From: DASQHW01 sp963837155
GTDB taxonomy: Bacteria; Actinomycetota; Acidimicrobiia; IMCC26256; PALSA-610
Assembly (NCBI GenBank): GCA_963837155.1
Contig: CAWIMB010000002.1
Coordinates: 3,472,001 to 3,536,000, forward strand
Direction of reading: 5' to 3'
Length of the DNA: 64,000 nt
Shown here in pieces: positions 1 to 10,442 of this stretch (position 1 is its first letter; every line of letters begins with the position of its first letter). A model generated the notes under the pieces. That model did not search any database. It had not been told where the DNA came from and worked only from the letters and a program-made list of their open reading frames with translations. The translations under genes and the position numbers were made by a program.

Positions 1-141
1 GCGAAGTGAAAGCTCTCCATAGAGCCACCGAGACCCTTGCAGGCCTCGCTGATGGCATCGGCCCACCGCGGTGCCCCCGCCCTTTACGACACCCTTGATG
101 CCTTCGGCGGTGTAGTCAGCGATGAACATGAACTTCGCCAT
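1..141 (-). CDS. GYD-domain protein, N-terminal part, frame broken, cut by window edge
   Basis: The start is ATG at 141, behind a strong AGGAGG ribosome binding site (148-153). The product begins MAKFMFIADYTAEGIKGVV, the beginning of the GYD family of small (about 100 residue) actinobacterial proteins of unknown function. The visible frame then turns into nonsense. Removing one base from the GGG run at 62-64 (read on the minus strand) restores ADAISEACKGLGGSMESFHF, which fits the family. The frame change is therefore probably a sequence error. The rest of the gene lies outside the window. The family assignment is from recall of the typical N-terminus. Confidence 0.6.
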   Translation of the reverse strand, partial: MAKFMFIADYTAEGIKGVVKGGGTAVGRCHQRGLQGSRWLYGELSLR

Positions 142-162
142 CGAAGTCCTCCTTCTTTCTTG

Positions 163-210
163 GGTCGACTCCGCGCTCCGCTCCCTGCGGTCGCTTCGCT
201 GTCGTCTCCC
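163..210. repeat. Dispersed 48-bp intergenic repeat, copy A
   Basis: This 48-base stretch directly follows the stop codon of the minus-strand amidohydrolase gene. A nearly identical 49-base copy lies at 51831-51879, again just downstream of a minus-strand stop codon. The two copies differ by one substitution and a small mismatch/indel in the middle. Both contain GGTCGCTTCGCTGTCG. Function is unknown; a 3' UTR or mobile intergenic element is possible. Confidence 0.6.
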
Positions 211-1416
211 TCAGATAGGGAGCCGGTACAACTCGACCGCATTCTCACCGAGAACGCGCGCTTGCGCCACGGGGTCGAGCGACGAGATCGATTCGCGCAC
301 TTCCTCGACGACACCCTCGTGGTATTCGGGGTGCGGATAGTCACTTGCCCACACCACTCGGTCAGCACCGAGGAACTCCGCGCACACGGCGAGGTTCCAC
401 TCCTCGGGCTCGAAGCTGACGAAGCATTGACGCGCGAAATACTCGCTCGGCAGCATCGATAGCCACCGTTTCTCGAGCGGAAACGCCTTGACTTGCTCGT
501 CCATGCGTTCCAGTTGCGTCGGTACCCAGCCGCCGCCCGACTCGAGGAACACGATGCGCAAGCGCGGGAAGCGTTCGCACACACCGCCCATCAGCATGCG
601 GCCGAGGCTCACCACCATGTCGACGGTGTTGCCTACCGCTTGACCGAGCGCCGAACCGCCGTGCAATTCGTCCATCGCCATGTTCGACACGAGGATGTTC
701 TCGGTGTCGGCGACGAGGCCAAATTTCCTGCACACGCCCGGCGTGTCGACATGCACGCCGGGGTGCAACGCGACCGGCACGTCGAGCTCCTGGCACACGT
801 CCCAGAACGGGTCGTAGACGGAGTGATTGAGCGGCAGCTCGTCAACATACGCAGACGGCCGGATGAACGCGCCGCGTAGACGGAGCTCGCCGACCGCGTG
901 CTCGAGTTCACGCGCCGCGAGGCGCGGATCCTGCAGCGGCACCGCCGCGATACCGAACAGCCGCGCCGGGCTCGCACTACAGAACTCGGCGAGCCATTCG
1001 TTGTACGCGCGCTGGCACGCGGCAACGAACTCGACGTCGTGCAGCGCTTCGATCGGATCGCACGGCCCGAAGAACATCGCCTGGCTCGGATACAGCACCG
1101 ACACGTCGATGCCGTCCGCGTCCATGTCGGCGACGCGCGCCTTGGGGTCGTTGCCACCGTCGCGTCGCAAGCTGATTGTCAGATCGTGGAACTGCTGCGG
1201 TGTCATGCCGACCGCCGCGCTCATCTGGTCCTGGAGCTCGCGACCGCCGCCACGCACGACACCGCCGGTGTAGACGACGTCGTAGTAGTCGTCTTCGACG
1301 ACGCGGCGCGGAATCCAGTCCCCCCAGCGTGCGTGATCCATGCGCGCGGTCCACAGGTCCTCGGGCTCGTACACGTGCCCGTCGGCATCAACGACGATCT
1401 GATCGTTCCTGGTCAC
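211..1416 (-). CDS. Amidohydrolase family 2 protein (TIM-barrel metal-dependent hydrolase/decarboxylase)
   Basis: The 401-residue protein starts at GTG 1416 (VTRNDQIVVDADGHVYEPED). An in-frame extension to 1584 exists but has no family resemblance. Family features are the N-terminal D-x-H metal motif (DADGH), a mid-protein metal histidine (VALHPGVHVDTPG) and a late Asp (WASDYPHPEYHEG). This is the pattern of the amidohydrolase_2 group that includes ACMSD-type decarboxylases. The substrate cannot be told. It lies upstream of the GYD gene on the same strand. A second, more diverged member of the family is at 35503-36734. Confidence 0.85.
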   Translation of the reverse strand: MTRNDQIVVDADGHVYEPEDLWTARMDHARWGDWIPRRVVEDDYYDVVYTGGVVRGGGRELQDQMSAAVGMTPQQFHDLTISLRRDGGNDPKARVADMDADGIDVSVLYPSQAMFFGPCDPIEALHDVEFVAACQRAYNEWLAEFCSASPARLFGIAAVPLQDPRLAARELEHAVGELRLRGAFIRPSAYVDELPLNHSVYDPFWDVCQELDVPVALHPGVHVDTPGVCRKFGLVADTENILVSNMAMDELHGGSALGQAVGNTVDMVVSLGRMLMGGVCERFPRLRIVFLESGGGWVPTQLERMDEQVKAFPLEKRWLSMLPSEYFARQCFVSFEPEEWNLAVCAEFLGADRVVWASDYPHPEYHEGVVEEVRESISSLDPVAQARVLGENAVELYRLPI

Positions 1417-1459
1417 GCCGCCATCGTCGCAGGCGCGCGACGGCGTGACCAGGGTGACA

Positions 1460-3377
1460 TCAGACCTGTGCGAAGCCTCCGAGGTACGCCAGGACACGCG
1501 TGTTGAGGTAGCCCTCCCAGTACTGGCCGAGAGCGTTGAGCTTGTCGCTCGCCGTTCCCTCGCGGTCGACGCCCGCGATCTCATTGAACGCCACCGGGAT
1601 CATCGGGTTCACCTGCTTCGCTTGCAACACTCCGATGCCCCCGGCGAGCTGGCTCTGGGCGAGCTCGATCGCGGCGTTGAACGCCTCGGGGTTCTGGATG
1701 TCCTTCACATCGAGCGTCTCGGGGTCGACCTCACCGAGCGAGTAGTACTTCGCGAGCAGTCCCGCGGTGCGGCTGTACAGCGCCACCGCACCTCCGATGC
1801 CGGCGTAGGCGCTGCTCGCGGCGTCGCCGAAGTACTTCTGCAACGACCCGACGACGCCGACGCCCGATTCCGCGAGGGCGTAGGTCAAGTCTTTGCCCGC
1901 GAAGTTGACCTTCGCGGTGTTCAAGCTGACGTTGGCCGACTCGGCGGCCGGAGCCACGATGAGCGACTCGAACACGTTCAAGTTCGCATCCGCGGCCTTG
2001 CGGAAGAACTCGGCAACATCATTGGTCTGGATGCTCGGACCAAGATTCGCGCCACCGAGACCACGGCCGACATCGAGCTGATCGCGCGCGGAATCGACCA
2101 GCGTCCCTGCGAACTCGTAGAAGAGTGCGCCGAGCGTCGCCTGGACGATGGCGTTGTCACTCGATCCCACTGCGTCGAGCTGGTTCTGGCCGAACACCGA
2201 CAAGGTCACGGCGTCTACAGCGGCACCGTACGCGGCGATCAGTGCCGCGGAATCGCTCACGGAGGTGGGTTGGAACGTCTTCAAATTCGTCGACGAGGCC
2301 GTCAATCCGTCCCGAGATCGACGCACTGGCCTTGACCTTCGACACGAACTGGCGAACGCCTTGCGACAGGAGGATTTGGAGCGACTCGCCGGTCTTCACC
2401 GCGGCGTTCGCCAACGCCGCCGCCTCGACCGCCTTGTCGAACGCGCCGGCCTGCAGGCCGCCGTCGGTCAGCTTCTTCGCCTGGGCGTCCGCGGCGTCGG
2501 CGTCCTCCGCGATCGACTGGAGGCTGTCGTCATTGCGGATCGCGGGAGCGAGGGCTTGGAATTCACCGACCGACGTGTCGAACTTCGACAACCAGGTCTC
2601 CACCTTCGCCTTGAGCTTCTGGTACGCCGCCTCATCGAGCTTGGTGTTGGTCGACTCCGGCGAACGCGGCAGGTCCTTTCCGGTGAACGCCTTGTACACG
2701 TCGTAGACGTCCTTGACCTCGGTGACCTCGACGCCTTTCTTGCGGCCCTCTTCGACCACGTCGACGAGGTCGCCCGAATCGTCGGCGCTATTGCGCTGGC
2801 CGGCGGGAATCAGCATGCGCTTCTTCTTCGCGGCGATCACGCCGTCGACCTTGTAGGGGATGCCACCGACAGGGCCGATCGTGCCGTCGGGATTGATCGT
2901 GCCGGTCATCGTGATGTCGGGCTGGATCGGCTCGTTGCGCATCAATGACAACACCGCGACCGTCATGAGGCCGCCCACGCTCGGACCGTCGATCTTTCCG
3001 GTGACGTCGAAATCGACTTCCCGGTTGGTCAGCGGCGCGCCGGTGAGCAGCGTCGCGACCGTGACCGCGCCCCAACCCGCGGCCCGCCACTGGTCGCCGG
3101 TACCCGCGACTTCGTCCTCGGTGAAGCCGACGCGCAGTTTCGAGTCCGACGAGCTCGCAATGCGGACGGTGACCGGGTTGGTCCCGCCGGTCGACTTGCC
3201 GCTCGAGTCGGTCGCCACGAACAGCGGGTTCACCAATACCGACGTGGTCGCGGCAGCTGCCGTGGTGGAAGTCGTGGTGTCCTTCGACTTCTTGGAGCTC
3301 CCGCCGCCGCAGGCCGACGCGATCAGGACAAGAGCGACGATCGCGGCGATTCCGCGACTCTTCACTCGCTTGGACAT
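1460..3377 (-). CDS. Secreted lipoprotein with Lon-type (S16) protease domain, frame broken
   Basis: The start is ATG 3377 (MSKRVKSRGIAAIVALVLIA), followed by a lipobox ending in Cys23. Residues about 70-200 resemble the Lon proteolytic domain. The Ser133 motif DGPSVGG and Lys176 in GGIPYKVDGV match the Ser-Lys dyad. Beyond about residue 360 the reading frame changes. Removing one T (AAA at 2283-2285 on the plus strand) joins the first ORF to a second one ending at 1460, giving about 638 residues in all. The C-terminal half is helical and of unknown function. Secreted Lon-like proteins usually carry a PDZ domain, which I cannot recognise here. The gene is followed in the opposite sense of reading by an S53 peptidase upstream (3431-5402), so two extracytoplasmic proteases are adjacent. 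Confidence 0.7.
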
Positions 3378-3430
3378 GGCTGAGTACTCCCGGGGTGAGA
3401 ACGGACCATCCCCACCCCATCGGCCGGTAC

Positions 3431-5402
3431 TCAGAGGTTCAGCAGGAACGCCCTCCCCGCCGGAACACCCAGTCCGGTCGTCCTGTCGTACCCAGGCGTG
3501 GTCGAGATCGCGAGTCCGGCGAAATCGAACGTGCGAACCGACGTCACGGTGCCGTCGGCGGCATCGAGGCCGTTGACGAAGTCGACCCGCACGTCGGCGC
3601 CGTTCACGTGCTGAATGTCACGCAGCGCGTTCGCCTTGCGGGTCTTGCCATAGAGCGCCGGATTGATGAAGCCGTGCGGCGCGCCCGCGAGATCATCGGC
3701 AAGCGCGACGACGGCCGCCAGCAAGGGGCACGACAAGCTGGTGCCGCCGATGCGGTACTCGTCGTAGTGCACACCCTCCTTCTTGGAGAACTTCTGGGTC
3801 TGGCCGACGCGCATGCCGGTGTTGGGATCGCCGACCATCGAGATGTCGGGAATGACGCGCCCGGCGGGCTTGCCGTTCGCGACTGCGATCTCGTGCGGCA
3901 CGACGTTCTTTTGATACTTGGGCTGCCGGAACAGCCGGCTCGTACCGCCACCGGAGCCGTAGAGGAAGTCACCGGGCGGCCCGGGCACCCACGTGTTGCG
4001 GTCGAGCGTGCTCTTGCCGGTTTCCCATCCCGTCTCGAGCACGACATTGCCACCCGCGCCCACACCGAGGCTCGTGCCGCCGACGGCAGTGACGAACGGG
4101 CTCGACGCCGGGAAGTCGGGCTCGGCGCGTCCGAGGGTCGCGACCTCGTCGCCGTCGTCGCCCGAGGAGAAGTACACACCAATGCCCTGGGCGACGGCCT
4201 GCTCGACGATCTGCTCGAACGCGACGACCTCGTCGGGAGCAATGTCCTCGCCGAAGTCGCCGTACGAGTTGCTGACGATGTGCGCGCGTTCGTTCGCGAC
4301 GACATCGTTGAGCGCCTTGTCGAGCGACACGTCGAGGCAGTCGGACGCGCCGACGTAGAGGATGCTCGCGCCGGGCGCGATCGCATGCACGGCTTCGACG
4401 TCGAGCGTCTCCTCGCCGTACCAGCCCGACGCGTCACACTGGTTCGGTCCCTGCAGCTTGCGCGTTGCCTTGAAGATCAGCTGCGAGAACTGGGACGGTT
4501 GCAACGGGTGCGTGGGATCATGCCGCCAGCGCGTACTCCGACGCATCCGCGAAGATCGTCGGTGATGCGAACGCGTCGATGATCGCAACGGTTGCTCCGC
4601 TGCCGTCGGTGCCGCCGTTGACGACCAAATCGAGCCCGTACGCCGAACGGAGCTGAGGTGGTTGATAGCCGCACGGCGCGTACGGCAGCGGCGCTGGGAA
4701 CCCGCCGCCGTAGGTCGGATCCGTCGTGTCGACCTTCTCGGCCCAGAACGCAGAGCACGGTGGCGCGTTGCGGAAGCCGGGCGAGGGCGGTGCCGGCTTG
4801 CGCAGTGCTCGTTCGTCGGCGATGTGTCTCGGCATGAGCAACGCCTGGGATTCGTCAACGCCAACGACGCCGGACACCACCGACGCGAGCCGCTTCGGGA
4901 TCGACAGGTTCCGGTCGGCCGCACGCAACACGCGTCCGCGCACGCGATAGGCGCCGAGTCGTACGCCGAACGCGGACGCGACGCGTGCCGCAGCGCCTTC
5001 GGCCTCGACATACATGTGGTTGTTGGGAACGCCCAGGACGTGCAGACCGGCGCCGCGCAACCAACCTTGCACCGACGCCACGGTCGCGTCGGTCGGCGCG
5101 AACCGGGCGCGCACGTCGGCCGCGGACAGGAAGCGTCGATACTGCGCGCTCGCGGGATCGGAAACTGTCTCGGCGACCACGCGCAAGCCGTTGTCGTCAC
5201 GTGTGCGGAGGTACACGCGCAACACGATGTCGCGGTCGGCGGGGATACCTCCGGCGCGATTCGCCGCTCGCGCCCACGCGGGATGCGAACCCGGCAGCTC
5301 GGTGCGTGGGTCGGAGGCGGCGGCGGGCGTCCCACCCGCGAGGCTGCCGCACACGAGTGTGCAGGTGGTCGCGATCGTGATCGCCCAGTGTTTGGTTCGC
5401 AC
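3431..5402 (-). CDS. Secreted S53 family peptidase (sedolisin/kumamolisin type), frame broken
   Basis: The start is GTG 5402, preceded by GGAGGACC, and it is followed by a signal peptide ending near PAAA. The first about 190 residues form the pro-kumamolisin activation domain (DPASAQYRRFLSAADV, SAFGVRLGAYRVRG). The catalytic part shows the E..LD.E region (GEETLDVEAVHAIAPG), SNSYG, the serine motif GGTSLSCPL and the C-terminal calcium-site motif GYDRTTGLGVP. Two ORFs must be joined near 4523, where removing one base of a CC pair gives EYALA-HDPTHP and restores the frame. The enzyme would be an acid-active serine-carboxyl endopeptidase outside the cell. It is divergent from the membrane protein at 5520. 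Confidence 0.85.
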
Positions 5403-5519
5403 GGTCCTCCGTTCTCCGGCGGCGGATCCTAACGGTGCGTGGCGCGGCGCGACGCCTTCGGTGGACACCGCGCCCACCGCCAGAAACTGAACGGCGCGTT
5501 CGTGATATTCGTTGCGGCG

Positions 5520-7107
5520 ATGGGCCACGCGCTCCCGGTCCCCCTTTCGCGGCGACGGGATACTCCGCGGGCGTGGATCGAGGGTTGGCCAGGCCTCCTC
5601 ACGGTGTTCGCGGTCGCGGGCGCGCTCGCATTGATCGCGGTGTGCCTTGGATGGCGCGGTTCGGATCTGCCCGCGCAGGTCTTCCGCACCGAGCTCGTTC
5701 GGCGCGACGGCTTCGTCATATGGAACAGCCAATGGTTCGGCGGCCACGCGATGCTGACGTACAGCGTGTTGGCGCCGATGATCGCGACGCTGACCGGTCC
5801 GGTTGCGCTCGGCGCGATCAGTGGCGTGTTGTCTGCAGTGCTGTTCGAACGGATCCTGCGCTTCGCGTTCGGCCGCACCGCCTGGCTCGGCGCGCTGTGG
5901 TTCGCGCTCGGGACGGTGACGAACTTGATCGTCGGGCGGGTCACGTTTGCGCTCGGCGTCGCATGCGCACTCGGCGCGGTGTACGCGTTGCAACGCCGGC
6001 GTCCGATTCCTGCAGTAGCACTCGCGTTGCTCTGCTCGCTGTCGAGTCCGTTGGCCGGCGCCTTCCTCGCGATCGTCGCGGCAGCGTGGGCTTGTGCGCA
6101 GCGGGAACGGCGCGTGACCGCGGCCGCCGTGCTTGTCGCCGCACTCGCGCCGATCGCGACAGTCGCGCTGCTGTTCCCCAACCCGGGGAGCGAACCGTAC
6201 GAGCCTTGGGCACTCATCTGGGATCTCGCACTGTGTCTGACGCTGGCGATCGCGGCGCGGCGGGCGCCCGCACTGCGATGGGGTGCCGCGTTCTATGCCG
6301 TCGCGGTCGTGGGATCGTTCGTCGTGCCGAGCGCACTCGGCGGCAACGTCAGCCGCCTGGGTCAGTACGTTGCGGGCCCGTTGCTGGCGTGCGCGCTGCT
6401 GCCCGCGCGTCGCTTGTTGCTCGCCGCGCTCGCGATCCCATTGCTGATCTGGCAGTTCTATCCCGCGGTCGATGGCATCGCCTACGCGCGCACCGATCCT
6501 TCGACGAAGCGGTCGTACTACACACCCTTGCTCGCGTACCTCGCCGACCAGCACGGACCGATCGGGCGCGTCGAGATCCCCTCGACGTACCGGCACTGGG
6601 AGGCGGCGTACGCGGCGCCCCATGTGCCGCTCGCGCGGGTGGGAACGGCAGCTCGACATTGTGTACGACCCGATCTTCTACTCCAAGCCGCTTACCGCGC
6701 AGACTTACCACGAGTGGCTGACGGCGAACGGCGTGGCATTCGTTGCCCTCCCCGACGCCCGGCTCGACGACTCGTCGCTCGCCGAGCGCAGACTCCTCGA
6801 ACACGGCACGTCCTATCTCGTGCCGGCCTGGCACGACGCGCACTGGCGCGTGTGGCGCGTCAAGAGCTTCCGCGGCCTTGTCGACGGGCAGGCCCAGATG
6901 CTGCGGCTGTCGCCCGACGGGTTCACGCTGCGGATGGACCATGCGGGTGACGTCGCGGTGCGGGTGCGGGCGACCCGCCACTGGCGCGTGCAAGGGGATG
7001 GGTGCGCGGATCGCACCGAGGACGGCTGGACTGTGTTGCGCAACGTACCGTCGGGCATCGTCGAGGTGACGCAGTCGCTCAACGGCACCCCGTGCGACCG
7101 CTCGTAA
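5520..7107 (+). CDS. Polytopic membrane protein of unknown function, frame broken
   Basis: The chosen start is ATG 5520; GTG 5502 is an alternative. The first about 370 residues contain roughly eight to ten hydrophobic segments with short charged loops, ending around FYPAVDGIAYARTDPSTKRS. The remaining about 150 residues are a soluble C-terminal domain (VYDPIFYSKPLTAQTYHEWL). This layout resembles large glycosyltransferase-like integral membrane proteins, but no catalytic motif is seen, so no function is given. The frame breaks near 6637-6639; removing one G of GGG yields LARWERQLDIVYD and a continuous protein of about 528 residues. The 3' end overlaps the convergent kinase gene by 29 bases. 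Confidence 0.65.
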
Positions 7108-9115
7108 CGACCGTCGCCTGATGCGTCAGGTCGGGCCGTCGCGGCAGGATGGCGACGAGCACGCGCATCACGAGCACCGTCGAGCAGAACAGACCGAAGT
7201 AGCCGAAGAACTCGTAGAGCGACGTCTGGCCTGCGAATTCGGGGCCGCCGTCGATGCCGAGCAGGATCACCGAGATCACGCCGACCGCGGCGCCGAGGAA
7301 CGCGAGCAGCACGCGGTTGACGAGCATCGTAATGACGCGCACGTCTTCTGGCACCGAGAACAAACTGACGCGCCCCGCGAGCGTGCCCCGCTCGGCCATC
7401 GTCGTGAGCCGGTCGAGCCGGTACGGCAACCGCCGGAGCATCGGCGCCATACGCACGAGCTCGTCGCGCGCGAAGCCCTCCACGGTTGCCGGCAGCGGCC
7501 GGTCCTCGAGCCACTCCCGCGCCACATCTTGGGCGGCATTGATTACGAGATATCCGGGACAGATCGTCGTGAGCGTTCCCTCGAGGGTGACAAGGGCGCG
7601 GAAGAACGTACTGAACTCGGGCGGCAGCGCGACACCGAACGCGAAGAACACTCCGAGCAGCTCGTTCAGCATCGCCGCGCTCGGCGTCGCGCCGGCACCG
7701 AGGTACCGCGCCATGAAACGCGCGAGCGCCCGTTCGAACTGCTCGTCGTCGAAGCCGTGTCGCACGGTCGACACTTCCAGCATTGCCTGCCGCAGCAGGC
7801 CTGCATCCTGACGCCCGATCGCGAACATCACCTCGCGAAGTGCGGACTGTTGATGCGGGTCGATGCGACCGGTCGCGCCGAAGTCGATGAGCCCGAGCGT
7901 GCCGTTGCTGAGCACCAGGACATTGCCGGGATGCGGATCGGCGTGGAAGTGGCCGTCGATCAGCATCTGTTGCAGCGAGCAACGCAACAAGCCGTCCGCC
8001 AGCTTGCCGCGGTCGAGACCGAGACTGTCGATGCGCTCGGTCTGCCGCACGCTCACGCCGTCGAACAGCTCCATCACCATCACGCGGGCGGTCGTCAGCT
8101 CGTGGAAGACCCGCGGGACGGCAATGTTGAACGCCGGCGTCATCTGCGCTGCGATCTCGCTCGCGTGGCGGGCCTCGATACGAAAGTCGAGCTCCTCCCG
8201 CAGCCGGTCCGCGAACTCGCCGACAAGGTCGACGACCCGATACTCCGCAGCCGAGGGCACGCGAGCCTCGACCGCGTGCGCCAGGCGGTCCAGCACGTCG
8301 AGGTCGCGCTCCACAGCTTCGGCGATACCCGGCCTTTGCACTTTGACGATCACTTGCTCGCCCCCGCGCAACCGCGCGCGATACACCTGACCGATCGACG
8401 CGGCCGCCAACGGCGTCCAGTCGAACTCGGCAAACACCGTGTCGACGGGTGCGTCGAGCTCGGCGGCGAGGAGAGCTTCGACGTCGTCACGCGGCGCCGC
8501 CGCGACGTTGTCTTGGAGGCGCTCCAACTCGCGCACGACGTTGGGCGGGACGAGATCGGAGCGCGTCGACAGGATCTGACCCATCTTCACGAACATCCCG
8601 CCGCACTCCTCGAGCGTGTGACGAACCCGAACCGCGAACGGATCCGACCCATCGACGGCGGTGTCATCGGAGATCCCGAGCAAGCGACCGAGACCATGAC
8701 GGGCGATGATGCGCGAGATCTGCGCGTACCTGCGCACGCGTCGGACGCGGCTGCGGACCGCGTGGATGGGATGCGGGATGCTCACCTGGCGCTGCGCGCG
8801 TGCGAACGCACCCGGCTTGGCGAGCATCTCCATCCAGACGCTCGCCGACATGGCGAAGAACGTGGAGAAGAGCCACAGGTTGCGCGTGAACCCGGCGTCG
8901 CCCTGCTCGTGGTTGCGCGCGAGAACGACCGAAAGCGTCGCACCGGCCGTCCAACCGATCAGCGCCGACAGGAGCGTCGACGTCGTGGAGCGGCGTGTGC
9001 CGAGCAGGCGCCCGGCGATGAACGCGACCGCGATCACGCCCGCGATCGACGTTACGAGCCGCCAGCCCGTGAGCAGCTCACCGATCGTCGGGATGGCGTC
9101 CGACGCCCCCAGCAT
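7079..9115 (-). CDS. ABC1/UbiB (AarF) family atypical kinase with membrane segments
   Basis: The start is ATG 9115; GTG 9121 is possible. The 678-residue protein has two N-terminal hydrophobic segments. A typical ABC1 core follows: the KxGQ motif (FVKMGQILSTRSDLVPP), the alanine-rich loop (PLAAASIGQVYRA), the catalytic lysine region (VIVKVQRPG), the E in REELDFRIEA, the HADPHPGN loop and the metal-binding LIDFGATG. Two hydrophobic segments lie at the C-terminus. Family members support isoprenoid-quinone or lipid metabolism; the exact role here is unknown. The gene is divergent from the YVTN gene at 9187. Confidence 0.9.
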   Translation of the reverse strand: MLGASDAIPTIGELLTGWRLVTSIAGVIAVAFIAGRLLGTRRSTTSTLLSALIGWTAGATLSVVLARNHEQGDAGFTRNLWLFSTFFAMSASVWMEMLAKPGAFARAQRQVSIPHPIHAVRSRVRRVRRYAQISRIIARHGLGRLLGISDDTAVDGSDPFAVRVRHTLEECGGMFVKMGQILSTRSDLVPPNVVRELERLQDNVAAAPRDDVEALLAAELDAPVDTVFAEFDWTPLAAASIGQVYRARLRGGEQVIVKVQRPGIAEAVERDLDVLDRLAHAVEARVPSAAEYRVVDLVGEFADRLREELDFRIEARHASEIAAQMTPAFNIAVPRVFHELTTARVMVMELFDGVSVRQTERIDSLGLDRGKLADGLLRCSLQQMLIDGHFHADPHPGNVLVLSNGTLGLIDFGATGRIDPHQQSALREVMFAIGRQDAGLLRQAMLEVSTVRHGFDDEQFERALARFMARYLGAGATPSAAMLNELLGVFFAFGVALPPEFSTFFRALVTLEGTLTTICPGYLVINAAQDVAREWLEDRPLPATVEGFARDELVRMAPMLRRLPYRLDRLTTMAERGTLAGRVSLFSVPEDVRVITMLVNRVLLAFLGAAVGVISVILLGIDGGPEFAGQTSLYEFFGYFGLFCSTVLVMRVLVAILPRRPDLTHQATVVTSGRTGCR

Positions 9116-9186
9116 GTGCACATGTTCGCAGGATTCGGTCCGGCGGATCACTCTTCGGACGGGGCGGCCTGTCAGAATGTTCCGCT

Positions 9187-10387
9187 GTGCCGCGCACCCG
9201 CATCGTCGCCGCAATCGTGCTCGTGCTGGCAGTCGGCGTGCTCGCGGCGGTCACGATCACGCACCGGGACTCCGATCATCGCGTCGCCCTACGCGGCACC
9301 GACCGAACGACGGTGGCCACCGCACCTGCCGCTTCCACCACGACGCGGCCGCCCTCGACGACAACGACCACGATCCCGCATGACCCGGCGCGCTCGTTCA
9401 CGCTCACCCAGGTACGCACGATCGGAGGTCCGATCTCGCCGAAGTCGGTGACCGCATCGGGCACCGGGCTGGTGTTCGCGCAGAACATGATGTACCGGCA
9501 CACGATGAGCGTGTACGACCGCGATGGCGCGCTCGTGAAGACGATCCCCGACACCGTCGACCTCTCGCAGTTCGGCATCGCCGGCCACCCCGGCATGTCG
9601 CGCGGTGCACCGGTGGAAGCCGCCGTGGACAACGACCACCGCAACATGTTCGCCACGAACTACTCGATGTACGGCGCGAACTTCGGCCCGGAAGGCTCCG
9701 ATAGTTGTGGCGGTCCGTCCGGCCTGAGCCCGAGCTACGTCTACCGCGTCAATCTGAAAAAGCTCGTGATCGACGGCGTCGCACAGGTGGGCATGGTGCC
9801 CAAGTACGTCGCGGTGACGCCGAACGATCGCTACGTGCTCGTTACCAATTGGTGCAGCTACGACCTCAGCGTCGTCGACCACGCGGAATTCCGAGAGGTG
9901 AAGCGCATCAGCCTCGGCGCGTACCCGCGGGGCATTGCCGTCGACCGGTCATCGCGCGGTCGCGTACGTCGCGGTCATGGGCTCGCGCGATATCGCCCGC
10001 GTCGATCTCGCTTCGTTCACCGTGTCGTGGTTCCGCGGGATCGGAACGTCACCGCGACACCTCGTGCTGTCGGCCGACGACTCCCGGCTGTTCGTCACGC
10101 TGAATGGTGACAACCGCGTGGTTGCGGTGGACACCGCGACGGGGAACGTCGTCGCGAGCGTGAACACCGGTTCGCAGCCGCGCAGTATGGCGATCTCGTC
10201 CGACGGCCAGGCGCTGTACGTCGTCAACTACTCGTCGAACACGGTCTCGGTCCTGCGCGCCTCCGACCTCGGCATCGTCCGCACGTTCGAGGTCGGCAGC
10301 CACCCGATCGGCATCGCATACGAACCAGTCGCGCACCGCGTCTGGGTCGCGTGCTACAGCGGCGAAATCATCGTCTACGACGCCTAA
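9187..10387 (+). CDS. Membrane-anchored YVTN-type beta-propeller protein, frame broken
   Basis: The start is GTG 9187, followed by a single N-terminal membrane anchor and a Thr-rich linker (STTTRPPSTTTTTIP). The rest is built from beta-propeller blades of the YVTN/lactonase type, such as VAVTPNDRYVLVTNW, LVLSADDSRLFVTLNGDN and MAISSDGQALYVVNYSSN. The frame changes at 9958-9959; removing one G gives VDRSSRVAYVAVMGSRD and a continuous protein of about 399 residues. It is probably an extracellular binding or lactonase-like protein; no substrate can be assigned. It ends 12 bases before a long palindrome (10400-10442). Confidence 0.75.
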
Positions 10388-10399
10388 CCCCCGTTCTCT

Positions 10400-10442
10400 G
10401 GGGCGTGTTTGAAGCTCGAATTTCGAGCTTCAAACACGCCCC
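10400..10442. terminator. Perfect 43-bp palindrome between convergent genes
   Basis: Two 21-base arms (10400-10420 and 10422-10442) are perfect inverted copies around one central base. They lie between the plus-strand YVTN gene and the minus-strand ASCH gene, whose stop codon (10430-10432) is inside the right arm. There is no T-run on either side, so it is terminator-like rather than a classical intrinsic terminator. It could act in both directions. Confidence 0.6.
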
